DNA from: Rhabdothermincola_A sp041688815
Lineage (GTDB): Bacteria > Actinomycetota > Acidimicrobiia > Acidimicrobiales > Acidimicrobilacustridaceae
Length of the DNA: 64,000 bases
Direction of reading: 5' to 3'
NCBI GenBank assembly: GCA_041688815.1
Contig: JBDNHK010000027.1
Span: 1 to 64,000 of the forward strand
Positions 1 to 7,232 of the stretch are shown here, one piece after another (position 1 is the stretch's first letter; each line of letters opens with the position of its first letter). The notes under the pieces are model-generated. The model was not told where the DNA came from, made no database searches, and saw only the letters and a program-made list of their open reading frames with translations. The position numbers were made by a program, and so were the translations under genes.

Positions 1-809
1 CCGAGGGCCGGACCGAGGGCCTCGGCCATGCCGGCGCGGTCGTCGGTGATGGCGGCCACGTGCACCCGCACCTGCAGTTCGAGGTCGTCGTAGCGGGCCC
101 CGGCGGCGTCGCGGATCCAGGCGATCTTCTGGAGCGTCGCGTCGGCGGTGGCGTTCGGTCCGGCGTCGGCGTCGATCACCCCCTTGGCCAGGTTCACGTT
201 GAGGCCCACGATGTCGGCTTGCCGGGCGGCGAGGGAGAGCATGCGCCGGCCCCCACCACCGAGCAGGAGGGGCGGTCCGGGCTGCTGCACCGGCCTCGGG
301 TGCCCGGTCATCCCATCGATCCGGTAGTGCTCGCCGGCGAAGTCGACCGGTTCGCCGAAGAACAACCCCTTGATGATGGCGACGGCCTCGGCCAGTCGCT
401 CGATGCGGACGCCGGGGGGGTCGAGGGCGATGCCGGCGCCGACGTAGTCGCTCGTCATCCATCCCGCGCCCAGGCCGAGCTCGAACCGACCCCCCGAGAG
501 AACGTCGATGGTGGCCGCCTCCTTGGCCATCACCACCGGGTGGCGGTAGTCGTTGCACCACACCAATCCACCGACCCGAAGCGTGGTGGTGGCATCGGCG
601 GCGGCCTGCACTGCCGGGGTGATGGCGAACTGCTGGTCGAGATGATCGGCCACCGTGAGCGTGGCGTAGCCCAGGTCCTCGACCCGCCTCGCCAGTGAAC
701 GCCAGGCGTCCCCGTCGGCGGCCGTTCCGGTGAACCCACCTGGGGGTGAGCTGGCCTGCACGCCGAAGCGGAACGGTTTGCGGCGGGGGAGAGGAACCTC
801 GGCGGGCAT
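1..809 (-). CDS. LLM-class F420-dependent oxidoreductase (3' end cut by window edge)
   Basis: I translated this reverse-strand frame from an ATG at 807-809 and it stays open to base 1, so about 269 codons are visible and the C-terminus is missing. The protein has the luciferase-like TIM-barrel pattern: an early 'RRVEDLGYATLTVADH' segment, 'ATIDVLSGGRFELGLGAGW' near the middle, and 'GPPLLLGGGGRRMLSLAA' further on. These match bacterial F420-dependent oxidoreductases of the LLM superfamily (TIGR03621-like, from memory). The substrate cannot be read. It is divergent from the dienelactone hydrolase gene. The start is supported by a TACGGT box 7 nt upstream, which implies a leaderless mRNA. Confidence 0.85.
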   Translation of the reverse strand, partial: MPAEVPLPRRKPFRFGVQASSPPGGFTGTAADGDAWRSLARRVEDLGYATLTVADHLDQQFAITPAVQAAADATTTLRVGGLVWCNDYRHPVVMAKEAATIDVLSGGRFELGLGAGWMTSDYVGAGIALDPPGVRIERLAEAVAIIKGLFFGEPVDFAGEHYRIDGMTGHPRPVQQPGPPLLLGGGGRRMLSLAARQADIVGLNVNLAKGVIDADAGPNATADATLQKIAWIRDAAGARYDDLELQVRVHVAAITDDRAGMAEALGPAL

Positions 810-816
810 GGCCCCG

Positions 817-822
817 ACCGTA
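817..822 (-). promoter_or_regulatory. -10 box (TACGGT) of leaderless F420 oxidoreductase gene
   Basis: Reverse strand TACGGT, 7 nt before the ATG at 809. No Shine-Dalgarno fits in the gap. One of 24 such start sites in the window. Confidence 0.6.
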
Positions 823-878
823 CTTGCGCCCCTTCGGCGTCGGGCCGTTGTTTGCGGCGTTCGGGTGGCGACGGCCGG

Positions 879-884
879 TACGGT
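879..884 (+). promoter_or_regulatory. -10 box (TACGGT) of leaderless dienelactone hydrolase gene
   Basis: TACGGT followed by 6 nt (CGCGAC) and the ATG at 891. It mirrors the divergent box at 817-822. Confidence 0.6.
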
Positions 885-890
885 CGCGAC

Positions 891-1685
891 ATGAAGGACA
901 CTCTCTCGGACTTCGCTGTCACCTCGTTCACCCATGCCGGCAAGACCCGCACCGTGTACCGCAGCGGTCGCGGTCCGGCCGTCATCGTGATGGCCGAGAT
1001 CCCCGGAATCACCCCCGACGTCGCCGAATTCGCTCGCCGGGTGCGCGACCTCGGCTGCACCGTCGTCCTGCCAGTCCTGTTCGGTGAACCGGGAAAGGAA
1101 CCTGACGCGGCGTACATCGCCCGGTCGCTCGTGCCCGCTTGCGTCTCCAAGGAGTTCGCCGCGTTCGCCACCCGCCGCACCGCTCCGATCACCGAGTGGT
1201 TGCGAGCGCTGGCCCGCGATGCCCACCAGACCTGCGGCGGTCCGGGCGTGGGGGCGGTGGGCATGTGCTTCACCGGCGGATTCGCGCTGGCCATGATGGC
1301 CGACGACGAGGTCATCGCCCCCGTGCTGTCGCAGCCGTCGCTGCCCATCGGGTTCACCCAGGGGGCCAAGGAGTCGGTGCAGCTCAGTGACGCCGACCTG
1401 GCGCGGGTGAAGGAACGGGTGGCCGACGGTGTGTGCGTGCTCGGACTGCGTTTCACCGGCGACAGGGCGGTGCCGGCCGAGCGCTTCGAGACGTTGCGCC
1501 GCGAGCTGGCCGACGGGTTCGTGGGCGTCGAGATCGACTCGTCCAAGGGCAACCCGTGGGGCATCGGCTCAGGGGCTCACTCGGTGCTCACGGGGGAACT
1601 GGTCGACGAGCCCGGTCACCCCACTAGCGACGCCCTCGACCAGGTGCTCGAGCTGTTCCGCAGCCGGCTGCTGGTCGCCGGGTAG
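891..1685 (+). CDS. Dienelactone hydrolase family protein
   Basis: 264-residue alpha/beta hydrolase. The nucleophile elbow reads 'GAVGMCFTGGFAL', with Cys126 as nucleophile as in dienelactone hydrolases (family knowledge). Asp191 in 'FTGDRAVP' and His230 in 'GSGAHSVLT' sit at plausible spacing for the rest of the Cys-Asp-His triad. DLH enzymes open lactone rings in chlorocatechol-type pathways, but family members are broad and no catabolic partners are adjacent, so the substrate is unknown. ATG at 891 is preferred over an in-frame TTG at 852 because a TACGGT box lies 6 nt upstream of the ATG. Its stop TAG is shared with the -10 box of the next gene. Confidence 0.85.
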   Translation: MKDTLSDFAVTSFTHAGKTRTVYRSGRGPAVIVMAEIPGITPDVAEFARRVRDLGCTVVLPVLFGEPGKEPDAAYIARSLVPACVSKEFAAFATRRTAPITEWLRALARDAHQTCGGPGVGAVGMCFTGGFALAMMADDEVIAPVLSQPSLPIGFTQGAKESVQLSDADLARVKERVADGVCVLGLRFTGDRAVPAERFETLRRELADGFVGVEIDSSKGNPWGIGSGAHSVLTGELVDEPGHPTSDALDQVLELFRSRLLVAG

Positions 1686-1688
1686 CGT
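1683..1688 (+). promoter_or_regulatory. -10 box (TAGCGT) overlapping a stop codon
   Basis: TAGCGT begins with the TAG stop of the hydrolase gene (1683-1685) and lies 6 nt before the TTG start at 1695 of the lipoprotein gene. Confidence 0.5.
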
Positions 1689-1694
1689 CGCCTC

Positions 1695-2042
1695 TTGCCT
1701 CGCTTCGCGCCCACCGTCCTGATGGCCGGCTTCCTGGTGGTCGGGGCGGGTCTGGCCGCGACCGGGTGCAGCAGTGATTCGACGTCGGACCGCGCCGCGG
1801 TGACGACCAGCGCCGGCGTGGCGACCTCCAGTTCCGCGGCGCCGACGACAGCGCCTCCGGGCGGATCGGCCCCTGCGAGCCCGACGAGCGCCCCGGCCCC
1901 GACATCCCCGACGACCGCGACTCCGATCCCCATACCCGGGGCGCCCGAGCCCGGCAGCGCCTGCATCGCCGCCTCCCCGAGCGCGGCGATCTGCGCCGAT
2001 CTCGACGGCGACGGCTACGCCGGCTATCCCGACGCCGGCTGA
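1695..2042 (+). CDS. Small Ser/Thr/Pro-rich lipoprotein
   Basis: 115 residues from a TTG start. The first 25 residues form a lipoprotein signal peptide: a hydrophobic stretch ending in a lipobox 'LAATGC', so the Cys near residue 25 should be lipidated and the protein anchored outside the membrane. The next ~55 residues are a low-complexity Ser/Thr/Ala/Pro linker. The end carries a short Cys-containing tail and 'DLDGDGYAGYPDAG', an acidic loop resembling a calcium-binding thrombospondin type 3 repeat. Function unknown. The start is chosen because TAGCGT lies 6 nt upstream and no ATG or GTG precedes the signal peptide. It sits between a hydrolase and pcrA on the same strand, but both neighbours have their own promoter-like boxes. 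Confidence 0.6.
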   Translation: MPRFAPTVLMAGFLVVGAGLAATGCSSDSTSDRAAVTTSAGVATSSSAAPTTAPPGGSAPASPTSAPAPTSPTTATPIPIPGAPEPGSACIAASPSAAICADLDGDGYAGYPDAG

Positions 2043-2078
2043 CCCCTCCCGCCCTCCGGGGCCGTCGCTGACCGCCGG

Positions 2079-2084
2079 TAGGGT
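2079..2084 (+). promoter_or_regulatory. -10 box (TAGGGT) of leaderless pcrA
   Basis: TAGGGT, 7 nt, then ATG at 2092. This box argues for the ATG over the in-frame GTG at 2083, which would lie inside the box. Confidence 0.6.
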
Positions 2085-2091
2085 GCCGGGC

Positions 2092-4368
2092 ATGGGTGAC
2101 GACGACCTTCTCGAGGGCCTCAACCCGGTCCAGTACGAGGCGGTCACCCATACCGAGGGGCCGCTGCTCATCGTGGCCGGGGCCGGCTCGGGCAAGACCC
2201 GTGTGCTCACCCAACGCATCGCCCATCTCGTTCGCGATCTCGACGTGTCGCCGTTCGCGATCCTGGCCATCACGTTCACCAACAAGGCCGCCGACGAGAT
2301 GAAGCACCGGGTGGCCGCCCTCGTCGGCCCGGTGGCCGAGAAGATGTGGGTGTCCACGTTCCACTCGGCGTGCGTGCGCATCCTGCGCCGCGACGGCAAG
2401 GCCCTCGGGTTTCCGTCGTCGTTCACCATCTACGACCAGGCCGACGCCGTGCGCCTCTGCGGCTACGTGCTGCGCGACATGAACCTGGACACCAAGCGGT
2501 TCCCGCCCCGCACGGTTCACGCGGTCATCTCGGCGGCCAAGAACGACGGGGTCGGGCCCGCGGCCTACGCCGAACGGGCCACCGTCATCTTCGAGCGCAA
2601 GATCGCCGACGTCTACGTCGAGTACCAGGCCCGCCTGCTGAAAGCGGGCGCCATGGACTTCGACGACCTCCTCGTCAACGCCGTCGAGCTGTTGCGCCGC
2701 CATCCCGATGCGCTGGCGCACTACCGCCAGCGTTTCCGCTACGTCCTGGTCGACGAGTACCAGGACACCAATCGCGTCCAGAACGACCTCGTGCTCCTGC
2801 TCACCGCCGAGAGCGGCAACATCTGCGTCGTGGGTGATGCCGACCAGTCCATTTACAAATTCCGGGGCGCAGACATGCGCAACATCGTGGAGTTCGAGAA
2901 CGCCTTTCCCGAGGTCACGGTGTTGCTGCTCGAGCAGAACTACCGGTCGAGCCAGACCATCCTCGATGCCGCCAACGCCGTCATCGCCAACAACATGGGC
3001 CGCAAGCCGAAGGAGCTCTGGACCGAGGCCGGCCATGGTGAGGCCATCGTGCGCTACCACGCCGACGACGAGGGCGACGAGGCCCAGTGGGTGGCCCACC
3101 AGCTCATGCACCTCCACGACGGCGGTCACCAACGATGGGGCGACTGCGCGGTCTTCTACCGCACCAACGCGCAGAGCCGGGTGATCGAGGAGTACCTGAT
3201 GCGCGTCGGCATCCCCTACAAGGTGGTCGGGGGTACCCGCTTCTACGACCGTCGCGAGGTCAAGGACGCCCTCGCCTACCTGAAGGCCGCCGCCAACCCG
3301 GCCGACGAGGTGAGTGCGAAGCGGGTGCTCAACGTGCCCAAGCGCGGCATCGGCGAGTCGACCGTCGGCCGCCTCGACGGCTACGCCCGCAGCCACGACC
3401 TCACCTTCCTCGATGCGCTGCGTGAGGCCCCCGCCGCCGGGGTCACGGGTCGGGCCATCAAGGGCATCGAGACCTTCCTGTCCCTCCACGACGAACTGGT
3501 GGCGTTGGTCCCCGAGGGTCCCGCCGCCGTGCTCGAGGCTGCGCTCCGGAGCTCGGGCTACGTGGCCGAGCTCGAAGCCGAACACTCCGTCGACGCCGAG
3601 GGTCGCATCGAGAACCTGGCCGAGCTGGTCGGGGTGGCCTACGACTTCGGTTCGGTCGACGAGTTCCTCGAACAGGTGAGCCTGGTGGCCGACACCGACG
3701 AGCTCACCGACGACGAGTCGTCGGTGGTGCTGATGACGTTGCACGCGGCCAAGGGCCTCGAGTTCCCCGTGGTGTTCATGATCGGGCTCGAGGACGGCGT
3801 CTTCCCCCACCTGCGCTCCATCGGTGAGCCCGACGAGCTCGAAGAGGAACGACGCCTCGCCTACGTGGGCATCACCCGGGCCCGCGAGCGGCTGTACCTG
3901 TCGCACGCGTGGGCCCGCAACATCTACGGCGGCACCCAGTACAACCCTCCGAGTCGCTTCCTCGACGAGATCCCGGCCGCGCTGGTCGAGTCGGTGCAGG
4001 GCAACCGTCGAGCCTCGCGCCGACCGGCCGCCGGCAACTGGGGTGGATCGGGCAGCAGCACCGGCAACTCATGGGGGAGTTCGCGGCGAAACGGTGACGA
4101 CGAGTGGAGCGGTTCGGTGATCGGGGGAGGGCAGAGCCACCGCGATGGCGTCGTGGAGGCGGCGCTCAAGCCCGTTCCCCCCACGCCGAGCGGGGCCGAC
4201 CAGTTGGGGTTGCAGGTCGGCGACGACGTGGAGCACCCGAAGTTCGGCGACGGCGTCATCACCGCGGTCGAGGGCACGGGCGACAAGACCGTCGCCCACG
4301 TGCACTTCGCCGGGGGCATCGGCACCAAACAGCTCTTGTTGGCCTGGGCGCCGCTCACCAAGCGTTGA
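2092..4368 (+). CDS. pcrA: ATP-dependent DNA helicase PcrA/UvrD (superfamily 1A)
   Basis: 758 residues, normal for PcrA. It unwinds DNA 3'-5' in nucleotide excision repair and replication-fork processing. SF1 motifs appear in order: Q-motif 'LNPVQYEAV' (10-18), Walker A 'AGAGSGKT' (29-36), 'ITFTNKAADEM' (Ia), 'DEYQDTN' (II, about 221), 'GDADQSIYKFRGA' (III), 'QNYRSSQ' (IV, about 282), 'MTLHAAKGLEF' (V, about 548) and 'YVGITRAR' (VI, about 590). A Ser/Gly/Asn-rich linker leads to a C-terminal Tudor-like domain (about 703-758, 'GDDVEHPKFGDGVI'), which in PcrA binds RNA polymerase. Monocistronic, with its own -10 box. Confidence 0.97.
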   Translation: MGDDDLLEGLNPVQYEAVTHTEGPLLIVAGAGSGKTRVLTQRIAHLVRDLDVSPFAILAITFTNKAADEMKHRVAALVGPVAEKMWVSTFHSACVRILRRDGKALGFPSSFTIYDQADAVRLCGYVLRDMNLDTKRFPPRTVHAVISAAKNDGVGPAAYAERATVIFERKIADVYVEYQARLLKAGAMDFDDLLVNAVELLRRHPDALAHYRQRFRYVLVDEYQDTNRVQNDLVLLLTAESGNICVVGDADQSIYKFRGADMRNIVEFENAFPEVTVLLLEQNYRSSQTILDAANAVIANNMGRKPKELWTEAGHGEAIVRYHADDEGDEAQWVAHQLMHLHDGGHQRWGDCAVFYRTNAQSRVIEEYLMRVGIPYKVVGGTRFYDRREVKDALAYLKAAANPADEVSAKRVLNVPKRGIGESTVGRLDGYARSHDLTFLDALREAPAAGVTGRAIKGIETFLSLHDELVALVPEGPAAVLEAALRSSGYVAELEAEHSVDAEGRIENLAELVGVAYDFGSVDEFLEQVSLVADTDELTDDESSVVLMTLHAAKGLEFPVVFMIGLEDGVFPHLRSIGEPDELEEERRLAYVGITRARERLYLSHAWARNIYGGTQYNPPSRFLDEIPAALVESVQGNRRASRRPAAGNWGGSGSSTGNSWGSSRRNGDDEWSGSVIGGGQSHRDGVVEAALKPVPPTPSGADQLGLQVGDDVEHPKFGDGVITAVEGTGDKTVAHVHFAGGIGTKQLLLAWAPLTKR

Positions 4369-4488
4369 GCTGTCGTTCTCGCTGATTCTCCATGTCTCGA
4401 CATCGGTGGCGGATGGTGGGGTTGCATCCATTGCGATCAGGGCTGGGAGTCCGGATGCAAGCCGAACCGTTGCGTCGAACCGCCGCCG

Positions 4489-5004
4489 TCACGAAGGGGG
4501 TGGGGCGACCTCGGTGGTCGACGGGTCGTCCGGGTTGAGATCCACGATCACCGTTCCCTCGTCGGTCACGGTGACGGGGTAGGTCAGCAGGCCGGTCCCG
4601 TCGGCGGCCACGACCGTGGCGTCGCACGGATCACGGAACTCACGGGCGTCGCGCTGCCATTGAAGCGAGCAGTTGCGGGGCTGTGCCGGTCGGCGGGCGT
4701 CGAAGGCCAGCCAGCCTTCGGTCTCCGACGGGCCCGCGTGCTGGAGGTAGATGTCGCGTTGCCCGGAGGAGACGTCGGAGAACAACAGCGGTCCGTCGGC
4801 GGCGATGGCGCGGGACAGGCGGGCGGCTGAGCCGGCCTCGAACCGGTCGTCGCCGAGCTGCACCTGCACCGTTCCCGACTCGGTGAGCGACGGGATGGCG
4901 AACACGAAGAGCCCGAGCACCAGGCCGATCCCGATCACGATGCCGGCCACCGCCAGCACCATCGACCGGGGGCTGCGCTTCGGCGTCGGTTGGACGGGAC
5001 TCAC
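4489..5004 (-). CDS. Hypothetical single-pass membrane protein
   Basis: 171 residues from a GTG start. Residues about 14-37 ('MVLAVAGIVIGIGLVLGLFVFAI') form one strong transmembrane helix after a short basic N-terminus, so the rest should face outside. The exposed part is about 130 residues, mixed beta-like, with two Cys ('PRNCSLQW', 'RDPCDATV') that could form a disulfide, and it ends in a short Asp/Pro/Thr tail. I do not recognise a family. It is convergent with pcrA and divergent from sucC. The 120 bp between it and pcrA holds no gene that I can see. The start is supported by a GATAAT box 6 nt upstream. Confidence 0.6.
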   Translation of the reverse strand: MSPVQPTPKRSPRSMVLAVAGIVIGIGLVLGLFVFAIPSLTESGTVQVQLGDDRFEAGSAARLSRAIAADGPLLFSDVSSGQRDIYLQHAGPSETEGWLAFDARRPAQPRNCSLQWQRDAREFRDPCDATVVAADGTGLLTYPVTVTDEGTVIVDLNPDDPSTTEVAPPPS

Positions 5005-5010
5005 CGGCCC

Positions 5011-5016
5011 ATTATC
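5011..5016 (-). promoter_or_regulatory. -10 box (GATAAT) of leaderless membrane protein gene
   Basis: Reverse strand GATAAT, 6 nt, then the GTG at 5004. It is the only member of the leaderless set that starts with G rather than T. Confidence 0.5.
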
Positions 5017-5091
5017 CCCGCTGGGCGCTCGTCACCACACATCGCCCCTTCGCCCCACCGGTTCGTTTGGGTCGGTCAGGGGCCGGGTGAC

Positions 5092-5097
5092 TACCTT
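5092..5097 (+). promoter_or_regulatory. -10 box (TACCTT) of sucCD
   Basis: TACCTT, 8 nt, then the GTG start of sucC at 5106. There is no purine-rich ribosome site in the gap. Confidence 0.55.
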
Positions 5098-5105
5098 GTC
5101 GCTTC

Positions 5106-6248
5106 GTGGATCTTCTCGAGTACCAAGGCAAGCAGTTCTTCTCCCAGTTCGGCATCCCGATCTCCGACGGTCGAGCGGTCGACTCCGTCGAGCAGGCCGT
5201 CCAGGCCGCCGAAGAGGTCGGATACCCGGTGATGGTCAAGGCCCAGGTGCACGCCGGTGGCCGCGGCAAGGCCGGGGGGGTGAAGTTCGCTCCCGACGCC
5301 GAAGCTGTGCGCGAACACGCCGGCAACATCCTCGGACTCGACATCAAGGGCCACATCACCCGGATCCTCTGGATCGAGCACGCCTCCGACATCGCCGAGG
5401 AGTACTACGCCAGCTTCACCCTCGACCGTTCGGCCAAGAAGCACCTCGGGATGCTGTCGGCCGAGGGGGGTATCGAGATCGAACAGGTGGCCGTCGACAC
5501 CCCCGATGCCATCGCCAAGATCTGGATCGATCCCGTGGACGGGCTCACCGAGGCCGCCGCCCGCGAGTGGGTGCTCGCCGCCAACCTCAACCCCGACGTC
5601 ACCGACGGCACGGTGGAGATGCTGTGCCAGCTCTACACCGCCTACACCGAGGGTGACGCCGACCTCGCCGAGATCAATCCTCTGATCGTGAAGACCGATG
5701 GCGTCGTGCACGCGCTCGACGCCAAGGTGACCCTCGACGACAACGCCCAGTTCCGCCACGAATGGGGCGACTACGAGATCACCCAGGTTCGCGACGAACG
5801 CGAGGAGGCGGCCCACGAGAGAGGCCTGCAGTACGTGGGTCTCGACGGCTACGTCGGGATCATCGCCAACGGTGCCGGCCTGGCCATGAGCACGCTCGAC
5901 GTCGTCAACCAGGTCGGTGGTGAGCCGGCGAACTTCCTCGACATCGGCGGCGGCGCCAACGCCGACGTCATGGCCGGCGCCCTCCAGGTCATCAACGACG
6001 ACCCCAAGGTGAAGAGCATCCTCATCAACATCTTCGGTGGGATCACCCGTGGCGAAGAGGTGGCCAAGGGCATCATCGAGGCGCTCGGGCGCGTCGACAT
6101 CACCGCCCCGATCGTCATCCGCCTCGACGGCACCAACGCCGAGGAGGGCCGGGCTCTGCTCGAGCCCCACCTGTCCGACAAGCTGCAGAGCCGGCCCACC
6201 ATGCTCGAGGCGGCTCGTGCCGCCGTCGAGCTGGCCGGGAAGAACTGA
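5106..6248 (+). CDS. sucC: Succinyl-CoA synthetase (ADP-forming) beta subunit
   Basis: 380 residues, the usual length. With SucD it converts succinyl-CoA, phosphate and ADP to succinate, CoA and ATP in the TCA cycle. The N-terminus is a typical ATP-grasp start ('LLEYQGKQFFSQFGIP'), followed by 'VMVKAQVHAGGRGKAGGVK', which binds nucleotide. 'AEINPLIV' and 'ALDAKVTLDDNA' supply Mg-ATP ligands. The C-terminal CoA-ligase domain shows 'NGAGLAMSTLDVV', 'FLDIGGGA' and 'INIFGGITRGEEVA'. Start GTG at 5106. The gene is followed after 12 nt by sucD, a classic two-gene operon. Confidence 0.97.
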   Translation: MDLLEYQGKQFFSQFGIPISDGRAVDSVEQAVQAAEEVGYPVMVKAQVHAGGRGKAGGVKFAPDAEAVREHAGNILGLDIKGHITRILWIEHASDIAEEYYASFTLDRSAKKHLGMLSAEGGIEIEQVAVDTPDAIAKIWIDPVDGLTEAAAREWVLAANLNPDVTDGTVEMLCQLYTAYTEGDADLAEINPLIVKTDGVVHALDAKVTLDDNAQFRHEWGDYEITQVRDEREEAAHERGLQYVGLDGYVGIIANGAGLAMSTLDVVNQVGGEPANFLDIGGGANADVMAGALQVINDDPKVKSILINIFGGITRGEEVAKGIIEALGRVDITAPIVIRLDGTNAEEGRALLEPHLSDKLQSRPTMLEAARAAVELAGKN

Positions 6249-6260
6249 GGACCCGCCGCC

Positions 6261-7154
6261 ATGAGCATCTTCGTCGACGAGACCACCAAGGTCGTCTACC
6301 AGGGCCTCACCGGCTCCCAGGGCCGCTTCTACGGCCTGCGCAACCGTGACTACGGCACCAACGTCGTGGCCGGCACCAACCCCAAGAAGGCCGGCACCGA
6401 TGTCGACGGGATCCCCGTCTTCGCCTCGGTCGCCGATGCCGTGGCCGAGACCGGCGCCAACGCCAGCTGCATCTTCATCCCCGCCCCCGGTGTGCGGGCC
6501 GCAGTGATGGAAGCCGCCGAGGGCGGCGTCGAGTTCATCGTGTGCATCACCGAAGGTGTACCCGCCCACGACGAGGCCTGGTTCTACAACAAGCTCAAGC
6601 GCGACTTCCCCGACGTGCGCCTGCTCGGCCCCAATTGCCCCGGCATCATCAGCCCCGGCAAGTGCAACATCGGCATCACCGCCGGCGAGATCGCCCAGGC
6701 CGGCGGGCCGGTGGGCATCGTCAGCCGGTCGGGCACGCTCACCTACCAGGCCCTCCACGAGCTGAAGCTCCAGGACATCGGTGTCACCACCTGTGTCGGC
6801 ATCGGCGGTGACCCCGTGCCGGGCACGTCGTTCATCGACTGCCTCGAGGCCTTCGAGGCCGACCCCGACACCAAGGCAGTCATGATGATCGGCGAGATCG
6901 GTGGTTCGGCCGAGGAAGAGGCCGCCGAGTTCATCCAGCACGAGATGAGCAAGCCCGTCGTGTCCTACATCGCCGGGGTCACCGCACCGGCCGGCAAGAA
7001 GATGGGCCACGCCGGTGCCATCGTCTCCGGCGGCAAGGGTACTGCGGCCGCCAAGATGGAGGCGCTCGCCGCCGCCGGTGTGCGGGTCGGGAAGAACCCG
7101 ACCGAGGCCGGTGACCTCATGGTCGAGGTCGTCCGCGAGCACGGCTGGGCCTAG
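6261..7154 (+). CDS. sucD: Succinyl-CoA synthetase alpha subunit
   Basis: 297 residues. This is the CoA-binding subunit that carries the phosphohistidine intermediate: His250 in 'KKMGHAGAIVSGGKG'. Other family marks are 'VVYQGLTGSQGRFYG' at the N-terminus (CoA-binding Rossmann fold), 'LGPNCPGIISPG', 'GIVSRSGTLTYQAL', 'VGIGGDPVPGTSFIDCL' and 'IGEIGGSAEEEAA'. It is translated 12 nt after sucC, with a purine-rich stretch (GAGGA) in the gap. Part of the TCA set in this window with mdh and sdhCAB. Confidence 0.97.
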   Translation: MSIFVDETTKVVYQGLTGSQGRFYGLRNRDYGTNVVAGTNPKKAGTDVDGIPVFASVADAVAETGANASCIFIPAPGVRAAVMEAAEGGVEFIVCITEGVPAHDEAWFYNKLKRDFPDVRLLGPNCPGIISPGKCNIGITAGEIAQAGGPVGIVSRSGTLTYQALHELKLQDIGVTTCVGIGGDPVPGTSFIDCLEAFEADPDTKAVMMIGEIGGSAEEEAAEFIQHEMSKPVVSYIAGVTAPAGKKMGHAGAIVSGGKGTAAAKMEALAAAGVRVGKNPTEAGDLMVEVVREHGWA

Positions 7155-7220
7155 CCCGCCGGCAGGGTCACCGAACCTTCTGGCTTCACCGGATCGAGGC
7201 GCTCTCGACCGGTTCCGGCC

Positions 7221-7226
7221 TACGGT
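7221..7226 (+). promoter_or_regulatory. -10 box (TACGGT) of leaderless amidohydrolase gene
   Basis: TACGGT, 6 nt (GGGGCG), then the ATG at 7233. Confidence 0.6.
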
Positions 7227-7232
7227 GGGGCG

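Noticed and set aside
2083..2091. GTG at 2083 as the pcrA start.
   Set aside because: It lies inside the TAGGGT box; the ATG at 2092 has normal leaderless spacing and matches the usual PcrA start.
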